Assembly (NCBI GenBank): GCA_020636675.1
Contig: JACJXK010000013.1
Location: forward strand, 1 to 64,000
Source of the DNA: Prevotellaceae bacterium
Lineage (GTDB): Bacteria > Bacteroidota > Bacteroidia > Bacteroidales > Paludibacteraceae
DNA length: 64,000 bases
Reading direction: 5' to 3'
This document shows, piece after piece, positions 36,131 to 45,599 of the stretch (position 1 is its first letter; the number at the start of each line of letters is the position of its first letter). The translations under genes and the position numbers were made by a program. Below the pieces are notes generated by a model. That model ran no database searches. It was not told where the DNA came from and saw only the letters and a program-made list of their open reading frames with translations.

Positions 36131-37363
36131 TTATTTTTCTTGCATCACGAATCCGACAGATTCTAGATGTTCCCAATATTGAGGATAAGATTTACTTACA
36201 ACAGAGGGGTCATCTATGTTTATTGTTCCAAATTTTAAAGAAGCCGGGGCAAATGCCATTGCCATCCTATGATCTTTGTAGGTGGAGACGGTAATCTCTT
36301 TTTCTCTTTTTGAGATGTTGCCGTCCCATTCCAAAAGGCCTTCTGTCGGCTCAGAAAGTACAAACCCTAATTTGGAACATTCGTTGATTAAGGCCGCTAT
36401 GCGGTCCGTCTCTTTTATCTTAAGGCTTTGCAGTCCCGAAAATCTGAAAGGGATATCCATGCAGCAGCAGGTCACTACAAATGTTTGGGCCAGATCGGGT
36501 TGGTTTATGAAATCGTAGTTCAGTTTCTCTGTTTTTTTGCCTGTATGGAATAGAATGGTCTCCCCTTTCTCAAATCTTGTACCTACTCCCAATTTCTCAA
36601 AGATATGGGCTACCTCAGAATCGCCTTGATAACTTTTCTTGTGAAGTCCGGTAAGTCTTATCTCTCCCTTTCCGGCAGACAAGGCGCAGATCTGGTACCA
36701 ATAGGAGGCGGCAGACCAATCGGATTCGACCGTAAAATCTATGGGTTTATACTCTTGTGGTTGGATGTGTATGACATTGTCCTGCCAAGAGGTATGGATG
36801 CCGAACTCCTCCATCATCTTGAGAGTAAGATGGATGTAAGGACGGGAGATGATGTTGCCTGTTAGTTTCAATGTCAGCCCTTCCTTCATGGCAGGAGCTA
36901 TCATGAGCAGAGCGGATATATATTGGCTGCTAACGCCGCCGTTGAGTTCTATCTCACCACCTAGCAAGGCGCTACCATGTATGCGAAGGGGAGGAAAACC
37001 CTCTTTTTCTATGTATTCGATTTGAGCACCCACCTTACGAAGAGCGTCTACCAAGATGGAGATAGGACGCTGTTTCATCCTTTCACTTCCGGTGATGGTC
37101 CACTCTCCTACTATTTTGGAGAGGAAGGCGGCAAGGAACCGCATGGAGGTGCCGGCAGCTCCTATATCGAAGACCGCATCATTAGAGGAGAGCGCCTTCA
37201 CCATAACGTCCGTATCGTCGCATTGCGCTATGTTGTGTATCGGCATGTCCGAATAGCTGAGTGCGTGCATGATCAAGGCCCTGTTACTTATACTTTTGGA
37301 AGCAGGAAGGGTGATGACGCCAGATATGTTTTGATTTGATGGTGCTGATACGGTATATGTCAT
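36131..37363 (-). CDS. aroA: 3-phosphoshikimate 1-carboxyvinyltransferase (EPSP synthase)
   Basis: A 410-residue shikimate-pathway enzyme that joins phosphoenolpyruvate to shikimate 3-phosphate. Motifs: LPASKSISNRALIMHALS near residue 20, GAAGTSMRFLAAFLS (the glyphosate-loop region, here lacking the usual NAGT Asn), GSERMKQRPI, GGVSSQYISALLM, SDWSAASYWYQ, KIKETDRIAAL and TYKDHRMAMAFAP. Slightly shorter than E. coli AroA, as usual in Bacteroidota. aroB is 54 bp upstream on the same strand, so the pair is probably one transcript. Confidence 0.95.
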   Translation of the reverse strand: MTYTVSAPSNQNISGVITLPASKSISNRALIMHALSYSDMPIHNIAQCDDTDVMVKALSSNDAVFDIGAAGTSMRFLAAFLSKIVGEWTITGSERMKQRPISILVDALRKVGAQIEYIEKEGFPPLRIHGSALLGGEIELNGGVSSQYISALLMIAPAMKEGLTLKLTGNIISRPYIHLTLKMMEEFGIHTSWQDNVIHIQPQEYKPIDFTVESDWSAASYWYQICALSAGKGEIRLTGLHKKSYQGDSEVAHIFEKLGVGTRFEKGETILFHTGKKTEKLNYDFINQPDLAQTFVVTCCCMDIPFRFSGLQSLKIKETDRIAALINECSKLGFVLSEPTEGLLEWDGNISKREKEITVSTYKDHRMAMAFAPASLKFGTINIDDPSVVSKSYPQYWEHLESVGFVMQEK

Positions 37364-37417
37364 GTATTTTATTTTATGTTGAATAATTGTTCCGGTCTCT
37401 TGTATGGTTCGTTTATA

Positions 37418-38479
37418 TCATAAACCTACGGAGTCGCGATAGAAGTCGATAGCCTCAAATATATCTTGTTTATCGACGTCGACGTTAATTTTTATATCCC
37501 CTATTCCGGAAAGGAGGGAGAACATGATCCGTCCGTCACCTTCGTTCTTCTTATCGTGGGTCATAAGTTCGTAGAGCAATTCGTATTCCTTGCAAGTCAC
37601 GTAGAGAGAACCGTAGTTCTCTTTGATGAGAGACACGCCTCGTCTTAACTCTTCTTTTGGCAGGCCTGTCTTTTTATAGGAAAGATAAAGTTCGGCAATC
37701 ATTCCCCAAGCCACCGCGTAACCATGCAATACGGGTTTCCCGCTTTTCAGGGCGTAGCTTTCGAAGGCATGTCCTATTGTATGTCCGAAATTCAATGCTT
37801 TACGGATGCCTTTTTCCGTAGGATCTATTTTCACTATCTCTTCTTTTACGTTTACGGATTCCTTCACGATGAAGGGCAACCTATCGTAATCGATTGTCTC
37901 CAAATCGAAGGATAATATATTGTTCCATATCTCCGGAGAGGATATGAGTCCATGTTTTATCATTTCGGAGAATCCTGACAGAAAATTCTGTTTGTCTAGC
38001 GACCGGAAGAACTCGGCGTTAATGATTACGCTTTTGGCAGGATTGATGACTCCTATCTCGTTTTTAAGACCGTTGAAGTTGATGCCTGTCTTTCCACCTA
38101 CGGCAGCATCTACGGCACCCAAGAGAGTGGTAGGAATGTTGATGTAGTCCATGCCCCGTTTGAAGGTGGAGGCTGCGAATCCGCCAAGGTCCGTCACCAC
38201 TCCGCCGCCAAGGTTGATCATCAACGATTTGCGTGTGGCGCCGTGGTTGCTAAGAAAAAGCCATACGTTGGAGATGGATTCGAGGTTCTTGTGGTCGTCT
38301 CCTGCCGGGATTTCGATCAATTGTGCCTTTGAGAGAATATTTTCTCCTAAGTGGTGGAGGCAAATTTTCCTGGTGTTTGAGTCTGTCAGAATAAAAATGC
38401 TTCCGGGATTTCTGCCCTCTATTTCGCGTTCCAGATCCGTTTTCAGATCCTTGCTGATATATATGTTTTGTGTTGCCAT
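37418..38479 (-). CDS. aroB: 3-dehydroquinate synthase
   Basis: A 353-residue NAD- and metal-dependent enzyme for the second shikimate step. The NAD-binding GDDHKNLESI, GGGVVTDLGGFAAST, the FKRGMDYINIPTTLLGAVDAAVGGKTGIN block, and metal ligands in LNFGHTIGHAFE and LHGYAVAWGM are all visible. Full length. A TAACTTTG box is 26 bp upstream of the ATG. aroA follows 54 bp downstream. Confidence 0.95.
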   Translation of the reverse strand: MATQNIYISKDLKTDLEREIEGRNPGSIFILTDSNTRKICLHHLGENILSKAQLIEIPAGDDHKNLESISNVWLFLSNHGATRKSLMINLGGGVVTDLGGFAASTFKRGMDYINIPTTLLGAVDAAVGGKTGINFNGLKNEIGVINPAKSVIINAEFFRSLDKQNFLSGFSEMIKHGLISSPEIWNNILSFDLETIDYDRLPFIVKESVNVKEEIVKIDPTEKGIRKALNFGHTIGHAFESYALKSGKPVLHGYAVAWGMIAELYLSYKKTGLPKEELRRGVSLIKENYGSLYVTCKEYELLYELMTHDKKNEGDGRIMFSLLSGIGDIKINVDVDKQDIFEAIDFYRDSVGL

Positions 38480-38504
38480 CTTTTTTAAAAATTTACTTTA
38501 GATG

Positions 38505-38512
38505 CAAAGTTA
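38505..38512 (-). promoter_or_regulatory. -7 promoter box for aroB-aroA
   Basis: TAACTTTG on the minus strand, 25 bp upstream of aroB. Confidence 0.5.
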
Positions 38513-38594
38513 GTTAAAGGTTTTCAAAAGAAGCCCAAAGCAATTCTTATTTAGAAGAAGGAGGATGGGCTTTTAACATGAAATTTAGGTTTCA

Positions 38595-39953
38595 TCAGAA
38601 AAGAAATCCAGTGTTGATATAGAGGCTTCCCCTCCCATCTTGGGCGTCGAGCGGACGGCCATATTCGATGGCGATGATAAAATTCTGGTTAATTCCTATC
38701 CGGAAGCCACCTCCTACGGAGAGGTGGAGGTCATCTCGTTCGGAACCGTCGATATATTGTCGGTATTCGGCTAGTTGTTCTTCTCTGTTGTCCCCCTGGT
38801 AGGAGATATCATAATCTCTCACCGTAGTGGCGCCGTCTATGAAGGCGTTTGTAGCCAAATATATGTTCTGTTTAAACAGGTGGGTCCGAAAAAATTTCCA
38901 TCGCATCTCCGCATTGAAGGAAGCCACGTCTAGGCCTTGGATGCGGTTGCGTAGTAGTCCGCGAGTGGTACGGTAGCCACCAAATCCGTCCCGGTCATAA
39001 CCTGCTCCCACGTAGGTATAGTAGGGTAATACATAGAAGGGAGCAAAATTGCCGATAGTACCTTGATAGGCTATACGATAGGCAAAAACAAGACGATCTT
39101 TGTTTATTGGCAAATATTGTCGGAATGTGGCCGAATAGCGATAATAGGATTCGGATGTGCCTATTGCTTTAGGAGCGACGATGGTGTGAGCCTCGGCCCA
39201 TATTCCTCTGGATGGAGCCGGTTCAAAGTCTTTCGTGTCATAGATTAGCCCAAGGCGTAGCGCACTGCTAAGTCCGCCATCCGCTTCATTTTCAGTAATG
39301 ATGCCCCAATCCTGATATTTTTCGAATAATGTCTTTCCGTAGAAACGTTCACTCTCCGATTTTCCTTCATTGTAACTGTCTTTGTCGATGGTATGTATGT
39401 CAAACCATTTGAAGTGGTAGCCCACTTCCCAATATAGTTTATCTTTGATGATGTTACCTATGAGATCTGCCTTGAAATAGGGAACAACGCGCTCCATCCT
39501 ATAAAAGGCGTCGACAATGTCTTTGTCGTAATTGGATTGGGATCCGTTGAATCCGTAGAAGTCCAATAGTTTCTCTATAAGCAGGCAAGCGGCAACAGAT
39601 AGCCTTTTGTTTGGAATCAGATGTTTGGAATCGTACGTAAGTATATATTGCTGGCTCCCTTTGGTATAAGCAGAAGCCTCTATGTACCATTGCTGGCGCA
39701 CATTAGGGTATAGCGATCCGTCGCCGAAGTCGTAGATGTTGAGTAGAGCCCCGTATTGGAGACCTTTGTTTTGATCAAAAGCTATAATGGGAAGAGGACC
39801 GAATGAAATGCCTTTTTTGATGATTTCTCCTGATTTCGGGGTCGAATCTTTGGAGACGGATACGGAATCCTTGTTTTCGGCTGTGACCCAAGAGACTGTA
39901 TATCCGAAACAGAGGAGGAGCGAAATGACAATGGTACGTTTTGATGCGAGCAT
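38595..39953 (-). CDS. Omp85/BamA-like outer membrane beta-barrel protein
   Basis: A 452-residue exported protein. A signal peptide (1-~25, ending SWVTAE) and a short polar linker are followed directly by a barrel of alternating aromatic strands. GGYRTTRGLLRNRIQG resembles the conserved barrel-loop motif of Omp85 proteins, and the last residue is Phe (YINTGFLF), as expected of barrel proteins. There are no POTRA domains, so it is unlike BamA itself; it fits the short surface-antigen D15-like family common in Bacteroidota. Function unknown. Monocistronic, with a TATCTTTG box upstream. Confidence 0.75.
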   Translation of the reverse strand: MLASKRTIVISLLLCFGYTVSWVTAENKDSVSVSKDSTPKSGEIIKKGISFGPLPIIAFDQNKGLQYGALLNIYDFGDGSLYPNVRQQWYIEASAYTKGSQQYILTYDSKHLIPNKRLSVAACLLIEKLLDFYGFNGSQSNYDKDIVDAFYRMERVVPYFKADLIGNIIKDKLYWEVGYHFKWFDIHTIDKDSYNEGKSESERFYGKTLFEKYQDWGIITENEADGGLSSALRLGLIYDTKDFEPAPSRGIWAEAHTIVAPKAIGTSESYYRYSATFRQYLPINKDRLVFAYRIAYQGTIGNFAPFYVLPYYTYVGAGYDRDGFGGYRTTRGLLRNRIQGLDVASFNAEMRWKFFRTHLFKQNIYLATNAFIDGATTVRDYDISYQGDNREEQLAEYRQYIDGSERDDLHLSVGGGFRIGINQNFIIAIEYGRPLDAQDGRGSLYINTGFLF

Positions 39954-39978
39954 TGATTAATAATTTTCAATTGAGCTG

Positions 39979-39986
39979 CAAAGATA
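39979..39986 (-). promoter_or_regulatory. -7 promoter box for the Omp85-like gene
   Basis: TATCTTTG on the minus strand, 25 bp upstream of the ATG. Confidence 0.5.
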
Positions 39987-40147
39987 AGTGAAAAAGTAAA
40001 AAGAGAGGTTCGCTTCGTGTATTGTCTTTATGAAGAGCAGATGGCAATGCGTGAAATATTCGGTAACATAAATTAAGTCGTCTTTTCAACACCTCAGATG
40101 AATGCAGAATATGCTAAGTCCTTATTTTCAGCAAATATTACATAGAG

Positions 40148-40428
40148 ATAACCTCTTTGTAGAAAAAAGGATGATGGACAGGACGGCATTCCATCGGAAT
40201 GCGCCAAGGTCTTCCGTTGTCATAGATTTTCAGACAGGATTTACAGGATAAAACAGGATTCCTTTAAACACATCACCGTCGGCAGGCGGGCACTCGCCTT
40301 TGGCCGCGGAGAAATGAGCCGTACTCCAGAAAAGCCGGCAAAAGCGTAGGCACGTTTATCCTACAAAGAAGAGCTTATGGCATTTTATCAAAATCGACAC
40401 AAGTTATTTTTTGGCGATTACTTAGTAA
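40148..40428 (+). repeat. Interspersed repeat, copy F
   Basis: Starts inside the family at ACCTCTTTGTAGAAAAAAGG, then GGCATTCCATCGGAATGCGC, an ACAGGATTTACAGGAT segment, CCGTCGGCAGGCGGGCACTC, and the complete right end (GGCATTTTATCAAAATCGAC ... GATTACTTAG). The left end is lacking. It fills much of the 548-bp gap between divergent genes; the remaining ~190 bp to its left hold nothing recognised apart from the -7 box above. Confidence 0.8.
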
Positions 40429-40501
40429 ATATTTCGATTAAAAATTAAACGCCCTCTTAGCCTTTTTTGTAATTTTAGGAAATTTTTAAAAGGGGATTAA
40501 T

Positions 40502-41008
40502 ATGTTAGAAATAAAGCTTGCTACACGAAACGATATTCCTGTTATTCAGGAGATAGCAAACCGTACATGGTTTGACACTTATGCCGGTATTTTATCGGAA
40601 GAGCAGTTGGATTATATGTTTGATATGATGTATTCTTCTCGTTCGTTGGATAATCAGATGGAAGAGGGTCATACGTTCTATCTTGCATCATACGGTTCGA
40701 AACCAAGTGGGTATGTTTCCATAGAGCATGATGTGGATAATGTCTTCCATCTTCAGAAGTTGTATGTAGATCCATCTTTTCAAGGGTTGGGTATTGGCGA
40801 TAGGCTTATCCATACGGCATTTGAACATGCCCGAAGAAATAGTGACGGGGCAGAGTGTTATGTGGAGCTCAATGTCAATCGCAATAACAAGGCGTTGGAG
40901 TTTTACAAGAAAGTAGGGATGGAGATAGACCGGCAGGGTGATTTCCCGATAGGGAATGGCTTCTATATGTGCGATTATGTTATGAAAATCAGATTGGACA
41001 ATAAATAG
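40502..41008 (+). CDS. GNAT-family N-acetyltransferase
   Basis: A 168-residue acetyltransferase. It starts with IKLATRNDIPVIQEIANRTW, and the acetyl-CoA-binding motif A is LQKLYVDPSFQGLGIGDRLI (Q/RxxGxG/A pattern), followed by ELNVNRNNKALEFYKKVGM. The arrangement is that of the RimI/ribosomal-type GNATs, but the substrate cannot be deduced. Located between repeats F and G with no operon partner. Confidence 0.85.
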   Translation: MLEIKLATRNDIPVIQEIANRTWFDTYAGILSEEQLDYMFDMMYSSRSLDNQMEEGHTFYLASYGSKPSGYVSIEHDVDNVFHLQKLYVDPSFQGLGIGDRLIHTAFEHARRNSDGAECYVELNVNRNNKALEFYKKVGMEIDRQGDFPIGNGFYMCDYVMKIRLDNK

Positions 41009-41032
41009 AGGATGGATCTTATGGATGAGCTG

Positions 41033-41331
41033 TTACTCAGCAATCGTAAAAAACTAACTTGGTAAAGTTCAATATATCTTGTGTGGATGATTTCGTCAGG
41101 CATTGCATCTTCATCAAGATATCCCGTAGGGATAAACTCTTTGTAGCATAAAAGGATGGTCAACGAGACGGCATTCCATCGGAATGCGCCAATGTTTTTG
41201 TTTCCGTAGATTTTCCGGATAGGATTTCCCGGATAAAAAGTCAATGCACGTCACTATCGGTAGGTGTAACCAGTCTTTGGACTACGGCATTCTATTGAAA
41301 TCGGCACAAGTTGTTTTTTCATGGTCTCTTA
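41033..41331 (+). repeat. Interspersed repeat, copy G (complete)
   Basis: About 300 bp with both ends: AATCGTAAAAAACTAACTTG then GTAAAGTTCAATATATCTTG, the ATATCCCGTAGGGATA palindrome, CTCTTTGTAGCATAAAAGG, GGCATTCCATCGGAATGC, and the right end GAAATCGGCACAAGTTG... CTCTTAGCAA. The copy ends 18 bp before the -7 box of the truncated ATPase gene. Confidence 0.8.
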
Positions 41332-41348
41332 GCAATTGCTAAAAAGGC

Positions 41349-41356
41349 TATCTTTG
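41349..41356 (+). promoter_or_regulatory. -7 promoter box for the AAA ATPase gene
   Basis: TATCTTTG, 24 bp upstream of the ATG at 41381. Confidence 0.5.
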
Positions 41357-41380
41357 TAGGAACAGATAAACAGACCCGAC

Positions 41381-42457
41381 ATGACAGACAAGATAAAACA
41401 GATACCTTATGCGATAGCGGACTTTCCGAGGCTGCGTAGGGACAATTGCTACTACGTGGACAAGACCATGTATCTGGAGAAGCTGGAGCGTTATGCCCAC
41501 TTTCTCTTCCTTGTGCGTCCCCGCCGGTTCGGGAAGAGTCTGTTCGTGAGCATGCTGGAGAGCTACTATGACTTGGCCCAGAAGGGCGATTTCGACCGGC
41601 TGTTCGGCAACCTGTATGTGGGGCAGCACCCTACGGGCGAGCAGAACCAGTACCAGGTGGTGCGCTTCGACTTCTCCAAGGCCAACACGGGCGGAGGCTC
41701 GTTGGAGGAGAACTTTAATTGCTATTGTTCTGGCAGGTTAGAGTCTTTCATGCGGAAATATGGCAGCTTTTACGAAGAAGAATTTAAATCCAGATTCTTC
41801 CAGATACAGTCGGCTGCCGAACGGTTGAACATGATTAATGATGCCGCCAATGTGGCCGGTTACAGGCTGTACCTGATCATTGACGAGTACGACAACTTCA
41901 CGAACGACGTGCTCAACAGTCAGGGCGAGGGGAAATACCATGCGCTGACCCATGCCGACGGCTTCTACCGCAACTTCTTCAAGCTTTTCAAGGGGATGTT
42001 CGCCCGCATCATGATGATAGGCGTCAGCCCTATCACGCTCGATGACTTGACCAGCGGCTACAACATCGGCACCAACCTGACCACCGACTCCATGTTCAAC
42101 TGCATGCTGGGCTTTTCGGAGAGGGAGGTGCGTGATATGGTCGAGTATTACCGCTCAGCCGGACAGATACGGCAGACGGCGGACGAGCTGATAGACCTGA
42201 TGAAGCCGTGGTACGACAACTACTGTTTCTCCCAACGCAGCTTCGGGCACGACCCGAAGATGTTCAATAGCGACATGGTGCTCTACTTCCTGAATGTGCT
42301 GGTGACCACCGGCCATCTGCCGGAGACGATGCTCGACAATAACAGCCGGACGGACTATGACAAGATGAAGCGGATAGGGCTGGCAGAAATTGGCGTTCGA
42401 GGAGGTAGTTTAGTAGGAGTTTTATCTATGCCCTCTCGAATATCCAGCGGGGGATGA
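41381..42457 (+). pseudogene. PF09820-type AAA ATPase, C-terminally truncated
   Basis: A 358-residue frame beginning IPYAIADFPRLRRDNCYYVDKTMYLE, with Walker A in RPRRFGKSLFVSML and a Walker B-like LYLIIDEYDNF. This matches the AAA-ATPase_like family (PF09820), normally ~520 residues with a C-terminal PD-(D/E)xK nuclease domain (PF08011). Here the family sequence ends at about SRTDYDKMKRIGLAEI, near 42390, and the final ~20 residues are unrelated and run into the convergent SDR gene by 32 bp. The nuclease domain is therefore gone. Base composition is patchy: 41381-41700 and 41870-42380 are GC-rich, 41705-41860 is AT-richer. Such genes are multi-copy in Bacteroidales; recombination between copies is likely. 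Confidence 0.75.
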
Positions 42458-43145
42458 ATCTTAATATCCAGGCAATGACACGCCATCGGTGGGTAATGTA
42501 GACACGGTTCCGGCCATTGATGATAGCTGATTTTATTTGTTGTGCCGCTTTCTCTACGGAAGATCTCCAAAAAACGTGGTCACCTTGTGCCATCACGGTG
42601 TCTACAAATCCAGGAATCACAGTCAGTACTTTTATATGGAGGTGTTCTTTCCTCGCTTTGCGTCTGAGGCTTTCAAGGTAAAGCGCCTCATAACCCTTAC
42701 TGGCAGAGTAGGAAGGACAAATATCCAGGCCTCTCAATCCTGCTATGGAGCTGACCCCTACGATGTGCCCATTGCCTTGTTCCTTAAAGTATTTGTAGGC
42801 GAACATCATGATCTTGGTAAAGGCTAACACGTTGGTATATACGGTTCTTAACTCTTTTTCGTAATCCAGCTCAGGATTTCTATAACCTACGCCTGCACAT
42901 AGAATCAGAAGATCAAGGCCTCCTAATTGATCAATTATCGGTCGGATGTAGTTTTCCGGTTCCTCCTTATTGATGTCACAGACATGAGTTATGAATTGGT
43001 CCGGATATTCATCCTTCAGTCGTAAAAGAAGATCTTCTCTTCTGGCCATTATGCCTACTCTACAACCGTCTTTTGCGAAGGCACGGGACAACCCTTCTCC
43101 GATGCCCGAACTTGCTCCTATTATGACTATTCTTTCATATATCAT
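42426..43145 (-). CDS. Short-chain dehydrogenase/reductase
   Basis: A 239-residue Rossmann-fold oxidoreductase. NAD(P)-binding GASSGIGEGLSRAFA, the CAGVGYRN strand, the catalytic Ser in VSSIAGLRG and YSASKGYEALYLESL (YxxxK) are all present. An Arg-rich C-terminus with WVLRFIPRWIF-like hydrophobic residues may associate with membrane. The substrate is unknown. Convergent with the truncated ATPase gene; 67 bp upstream of it ends the porin-like gene on the same strand, so the two could be co-transcribed. Confidence 0.9.
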   Translation of the reverse strand: MIYERIVIIGASSGIGEGLSRAFAKDGCRVGIMARREDLLLRLKDEYPDQFITHVCDINKEEPENYIRPIIDQLGGLDLLILCAGVGYRNPELDYEKELRTVYTNVLAFTKIMMFAYKYFKEQGNGHIVGVSSIAGLRGLDICPSYSASKGYEALYLESLRRKARKEHLHIKVLTVIPGFVDTVMAQGDHVFWRSSVEKAAQQIKSAIINGRNRVYITHRWRVIAWILRFIPRWIFERA

Positions 43146-43212
43146 GTCTGCTTCCTGATTTAAAAGGCAATGTTAGATAACAAATTCCTTATTGGAAATG
43201 TTGCTGTTTCCC

Positions 43213-43827
43213 CTATAAGAAGAACCAAGTGATTCCTAAACGGATGTTACTTGTCTTGAACCTTGCGTTACGATAAATCTTGTTTTTCGAAGCATTTTCA
43301 TCCATTAGATCCATAACGCCGAGTTCGTAGGCTGCACTTATTCTGAAGTCGTAGAAGGAAAAGTCTATGTCGGCCAAAGGAGAGACGGAGTTCTTTTTGA
43401 GTACGATGTCACACACCTCGTCTTCGTTGAAATGTAGAAAATTCCCTCCTAGACCGAAGGATATGCTTCTGTTCTTGTCAAGAGGGAAAAGACGTTTAAT
43501 AATAACCGGGACAGAGATGGCAGTCAAGGTGTGGTTTTGTTTCTTCCCATTGTTTCTTCCTTTCATGGAGAATCTGACAAAATCAAGAAGGACACCGCTT
43601 TCTACAGACCATGAAACTGATTTTCCAAGTAGCATTTCGGCGACAAATCCGGCCGAACCACCTATCTGGGGATCTGCTTCAACCTCATTTCTGGACTGAA
43701 AATCTATATTTGGCAGGGTATACAATGCGGAGAAATTTACTCCCCAATTAAATTCTTCAGAAAAGCTGTTAGAGGAGAACAGAAAGAACAAAAGAAATAT
43801 GCATAAAAATTGTCTCATGGTATTCAT
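43213..43827 (-). CDS. Outer membrane beta-barrel protein (PorT/OmpW-like size)
   Basis: A 204-residue exported protein. Signal peptide ~1-23 (FLCIFLLFFLFSSNSFSEE) is followed by eight or so amphipathic strands (GVNFSALYTLPNID, GFVAEMLLGKSVSWSVESG, ISVPVIIKRLFPL, ISFGLGGNFLHF, ISAAYELGVMDL) and a C-terminal aromatic residue-rich strand (IRLGITWFFL). It fits the small porin-like/PorT barrel families of Bacteroidota. Role unknown. Two Met codons (43827 and 43818) are possible starts. Confidence 0.7.
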   Translation of the reverse strand: MNTMRQFLCIFLLFFLFSSNSFSEEFNWGVNFSALYTLPNIDFQSRNEVEADPQIGGSAGFVAEMLLGKSVSWSVESGVLLDFVRFSMKGRNNGKKQNHTLTAISVPVIIKRLFPLDKNRSISFGLGGNFLHFNEDEVCDIVLKKNSVSPLADIDFSFYDFRISAAYELGVMDLMDENASKNKIYRNARFKTSNIRLGITWFFL

Positions 43828-43843
43828 ACGTTAAAATTTTTTT

Positions 43844-43851
43844 CAAAGGTA
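43844..43851 (-). promoter_or_regulatory. -7 promoter box for the porin-like gene
   Basis: TACCTTTG on the minus strand, 16 bp upstream of the start codon. Confidence 0.45.
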
Positions 43852-44142
43852 ATGGCAGAAAATTTTTTTTGCAACAAACAGGACAAACGAAATTTTTATT
43901 AAGGAGTGCAAAACAAATTGAAATGGGCATTTTATCAAAAGAAAAATTGAAATGGGACTTTTTGAACATTTTGTTAGTCAATCTCGAATTTTGAAAATTT
44001 AAAATGACAAAATGATAATTTTTAGGGGTAATTTTTGACAAAATGTCATTTTTTATTTACATAAAATGCGATTTAGAGATAAAAAAACTTTATTTTGTTA
44101 GCAAAAAAAGAAGAAAAATATCTTTTGATATGAATTTTATAT

Positions 44143-44150
44143 TAATTTTG
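44143..44150 (+). promoter_or_regulatory. -7 promoter box and long leader of serC
   Basis: TAATTTTG fits the consensus and would give a leader of about 135 bases before the ATG at 44291. Within the leader a six-codon frame (MREKQK, near 44189-44209) could act as an upstream ORF. The rest of the 463-bp gap before it is very AT-rich and shows only short inverted repeats (for example AAAATGACA near 44001 and its complement near 44044). Confidence 0.4.
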
Positions 44151-44290
44151 CCGCATATTTTTCAATTTTGAACTGGGCAAGAGATAAGATGCGGGAGAAG
44201 CAGAAATGAAATATAACTTCTAAGCATTTAGTCACTTGTACAAGAAGAACGACGGAAACTAATATAACTAATTATAAAATTTCAGGTTTT

Positions 44291-45373
44291 ATGAAGAAAC
44301 ATAATTTCAACGCAGGACCATCAATTCTCCCAAGAGAAGTGATAGAAAAGACAGCTCAGGCCGTATTAGATTTTGAGAATGATGGTTTGTCACTACTCGA
44401 AATCAGCCACCGTGCTAAGAATTTCCAGCCAATCGTTGATGAAGCTGTAGCTCTATTTAAAGAGATTTTGAATATTCCGGAAGGCTATTCAGTTATCTTC
44501 CTTGGAGGTGGTGCAAGCTTGGAATTCTGTATGATTCCTTTCAACTTCTTGGAAAAGAAGGCTGCTTATGTCAATACAGGCGTATGGGCAAAGAAAGCTA
44601 TGAAGGAAGCAAAGGCATTTGGAGAGGTTGTTGAAGTAGCATCTTCTGCTAATGACAATTTCACTTGGGTGCCAAAGGTTGGTAAGGACTATCAGATTCC
44701 TGCTGATGCCGACTATCTGCATATTACGTCAAACAATACAATCTACGGTACGGAGTTGTTGAGCGACATCGATTCTCCAATCCCGGTGATTGCCGATATG
44801 TCTTCAGACATTTTCTCTCATCCTATCGACGTCTCTAAATACGGAATGATTTATGGTGGTGCTCAGAAAAACTTGGCTCCTGCCGGCGTTACTTTCGTTA
44901 TCGTTAAGGACGAACTGCTTGGCAAGGTAACCCGCCATATCCCAACTATGTTGGATTACAAGACTCACATTGACAACGGTTCTATGTTCAATACTCCTCC
45001 TGTATTGCCTATCTACGCTGCTCTTCAGACATTGAAGTGGTTGAAGGCCCAAGGTGGTGTAAAGGAGATGGAGAAGAAGAATATAGCTAAGGCAGACTTG
45101 CTTTACAATGCCATTGACAGCAGCAAAATGTTTGTCGGAACGGCAAAGAAGGAAGACCGCTCTCGCATGAACATCTGTTTCGTCATGAAAGACGAGTACA
45201 AAGATCTTGAGGCTGATTTCATCAAGTTCGCCACTTCAAAAGGCATGATTGGAATCAAGGGTCACCGTTTGGTGGGTGGTTTTCGTGCTTCTTGCTACAA
45301 TGCGTTGCCAATCGAGAGTGTACAAGCTTTGATTGACTGCATGAACGAGTTTGAGAAGGCTAATCTAAAATAA
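44291..45373 (+). CDS. serC: Phosphoserine aminotransferase
   Basis: A 360-residue PLP enzyme making phosphoserine from 3-phosphohydroxypyruvate; it also acts on the vitamin B6 precursor 3-hydroxy-4-phosphohydroxythreonine series. Motifs: HNFNAGPSILPREV, SHRAKNFQPI, FLGGGASLEF, and the PLP lysine in YGGAQKNLAPAGV. C-terminal KGHRLVGGFRASCYNALPIE is typical. Full length. serA follows 226 bp downstream past a hairpin, and pdxB is 2.5 kb further on, so serine and pyridoxal phosphate genes cluster. Confidence 0.97.
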   Translation: MKKHNFNAGPSILPREVIEKTAQAVLDFENDGLSLLEISHRAKNFQPIVDEAVALFKEILNIPEGYSVIFLGGGASLEFCMIPFNFLEKKAAYVNTGVWAKKAMKEAKAFGEVVEVASSANDNFTWVPKVGKDYQIPADADYLHITSNNTIYGTELLSDIDSPIPVIADMSSDIFSHPIDVSKYGMIYGGAQKNLAPAGVTFVIVKDELLGKVTRHIPTMLDYKTHIDNGSMFNTPPVLPIYAALQTLKWLKAQGGVKEMEKKNIAKADLLYNAIDSSKMFVGTAKKEDRSRMNICFVMKDEYKDLEADFIKFATSKGMIGIKGHRLVGGFRASCYNALPIESVQALIDCMNEFEKANLK

Positions 45374-45401
45374 TCTGTACACGATATTCGCGTATGGGGT
45401 T

Positions 45402-45458
45402 TTAACCACAAGGCACACAAAGATTCCCAATCTTGTGAACTTTGTGGTTAATCTTTTC
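45402..45458 (+). terminator. Long imperfect hairpin between serC and serA
   Basis: Arms TTAACCACAAGG... and ...CTTTGTGGTTAA pair over about 23 bases around CCC and are followed by ATCTTTTC. It may terminate or attenuate transcription between serC and serA. Confidence 0.6.
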
Positions 45459-45599
45459 ATTCTAAACTTATCTGATGGTTGCGTCTGATGGACGGGGCCG
45501 GACTATTATCAATAAATTATCGGGGAGGTGCATACGATAAGTATGAGTCTCCGTATTATCCAACTTTAAAGATCCCGAAAAGGGAATGGAGGTTATACA

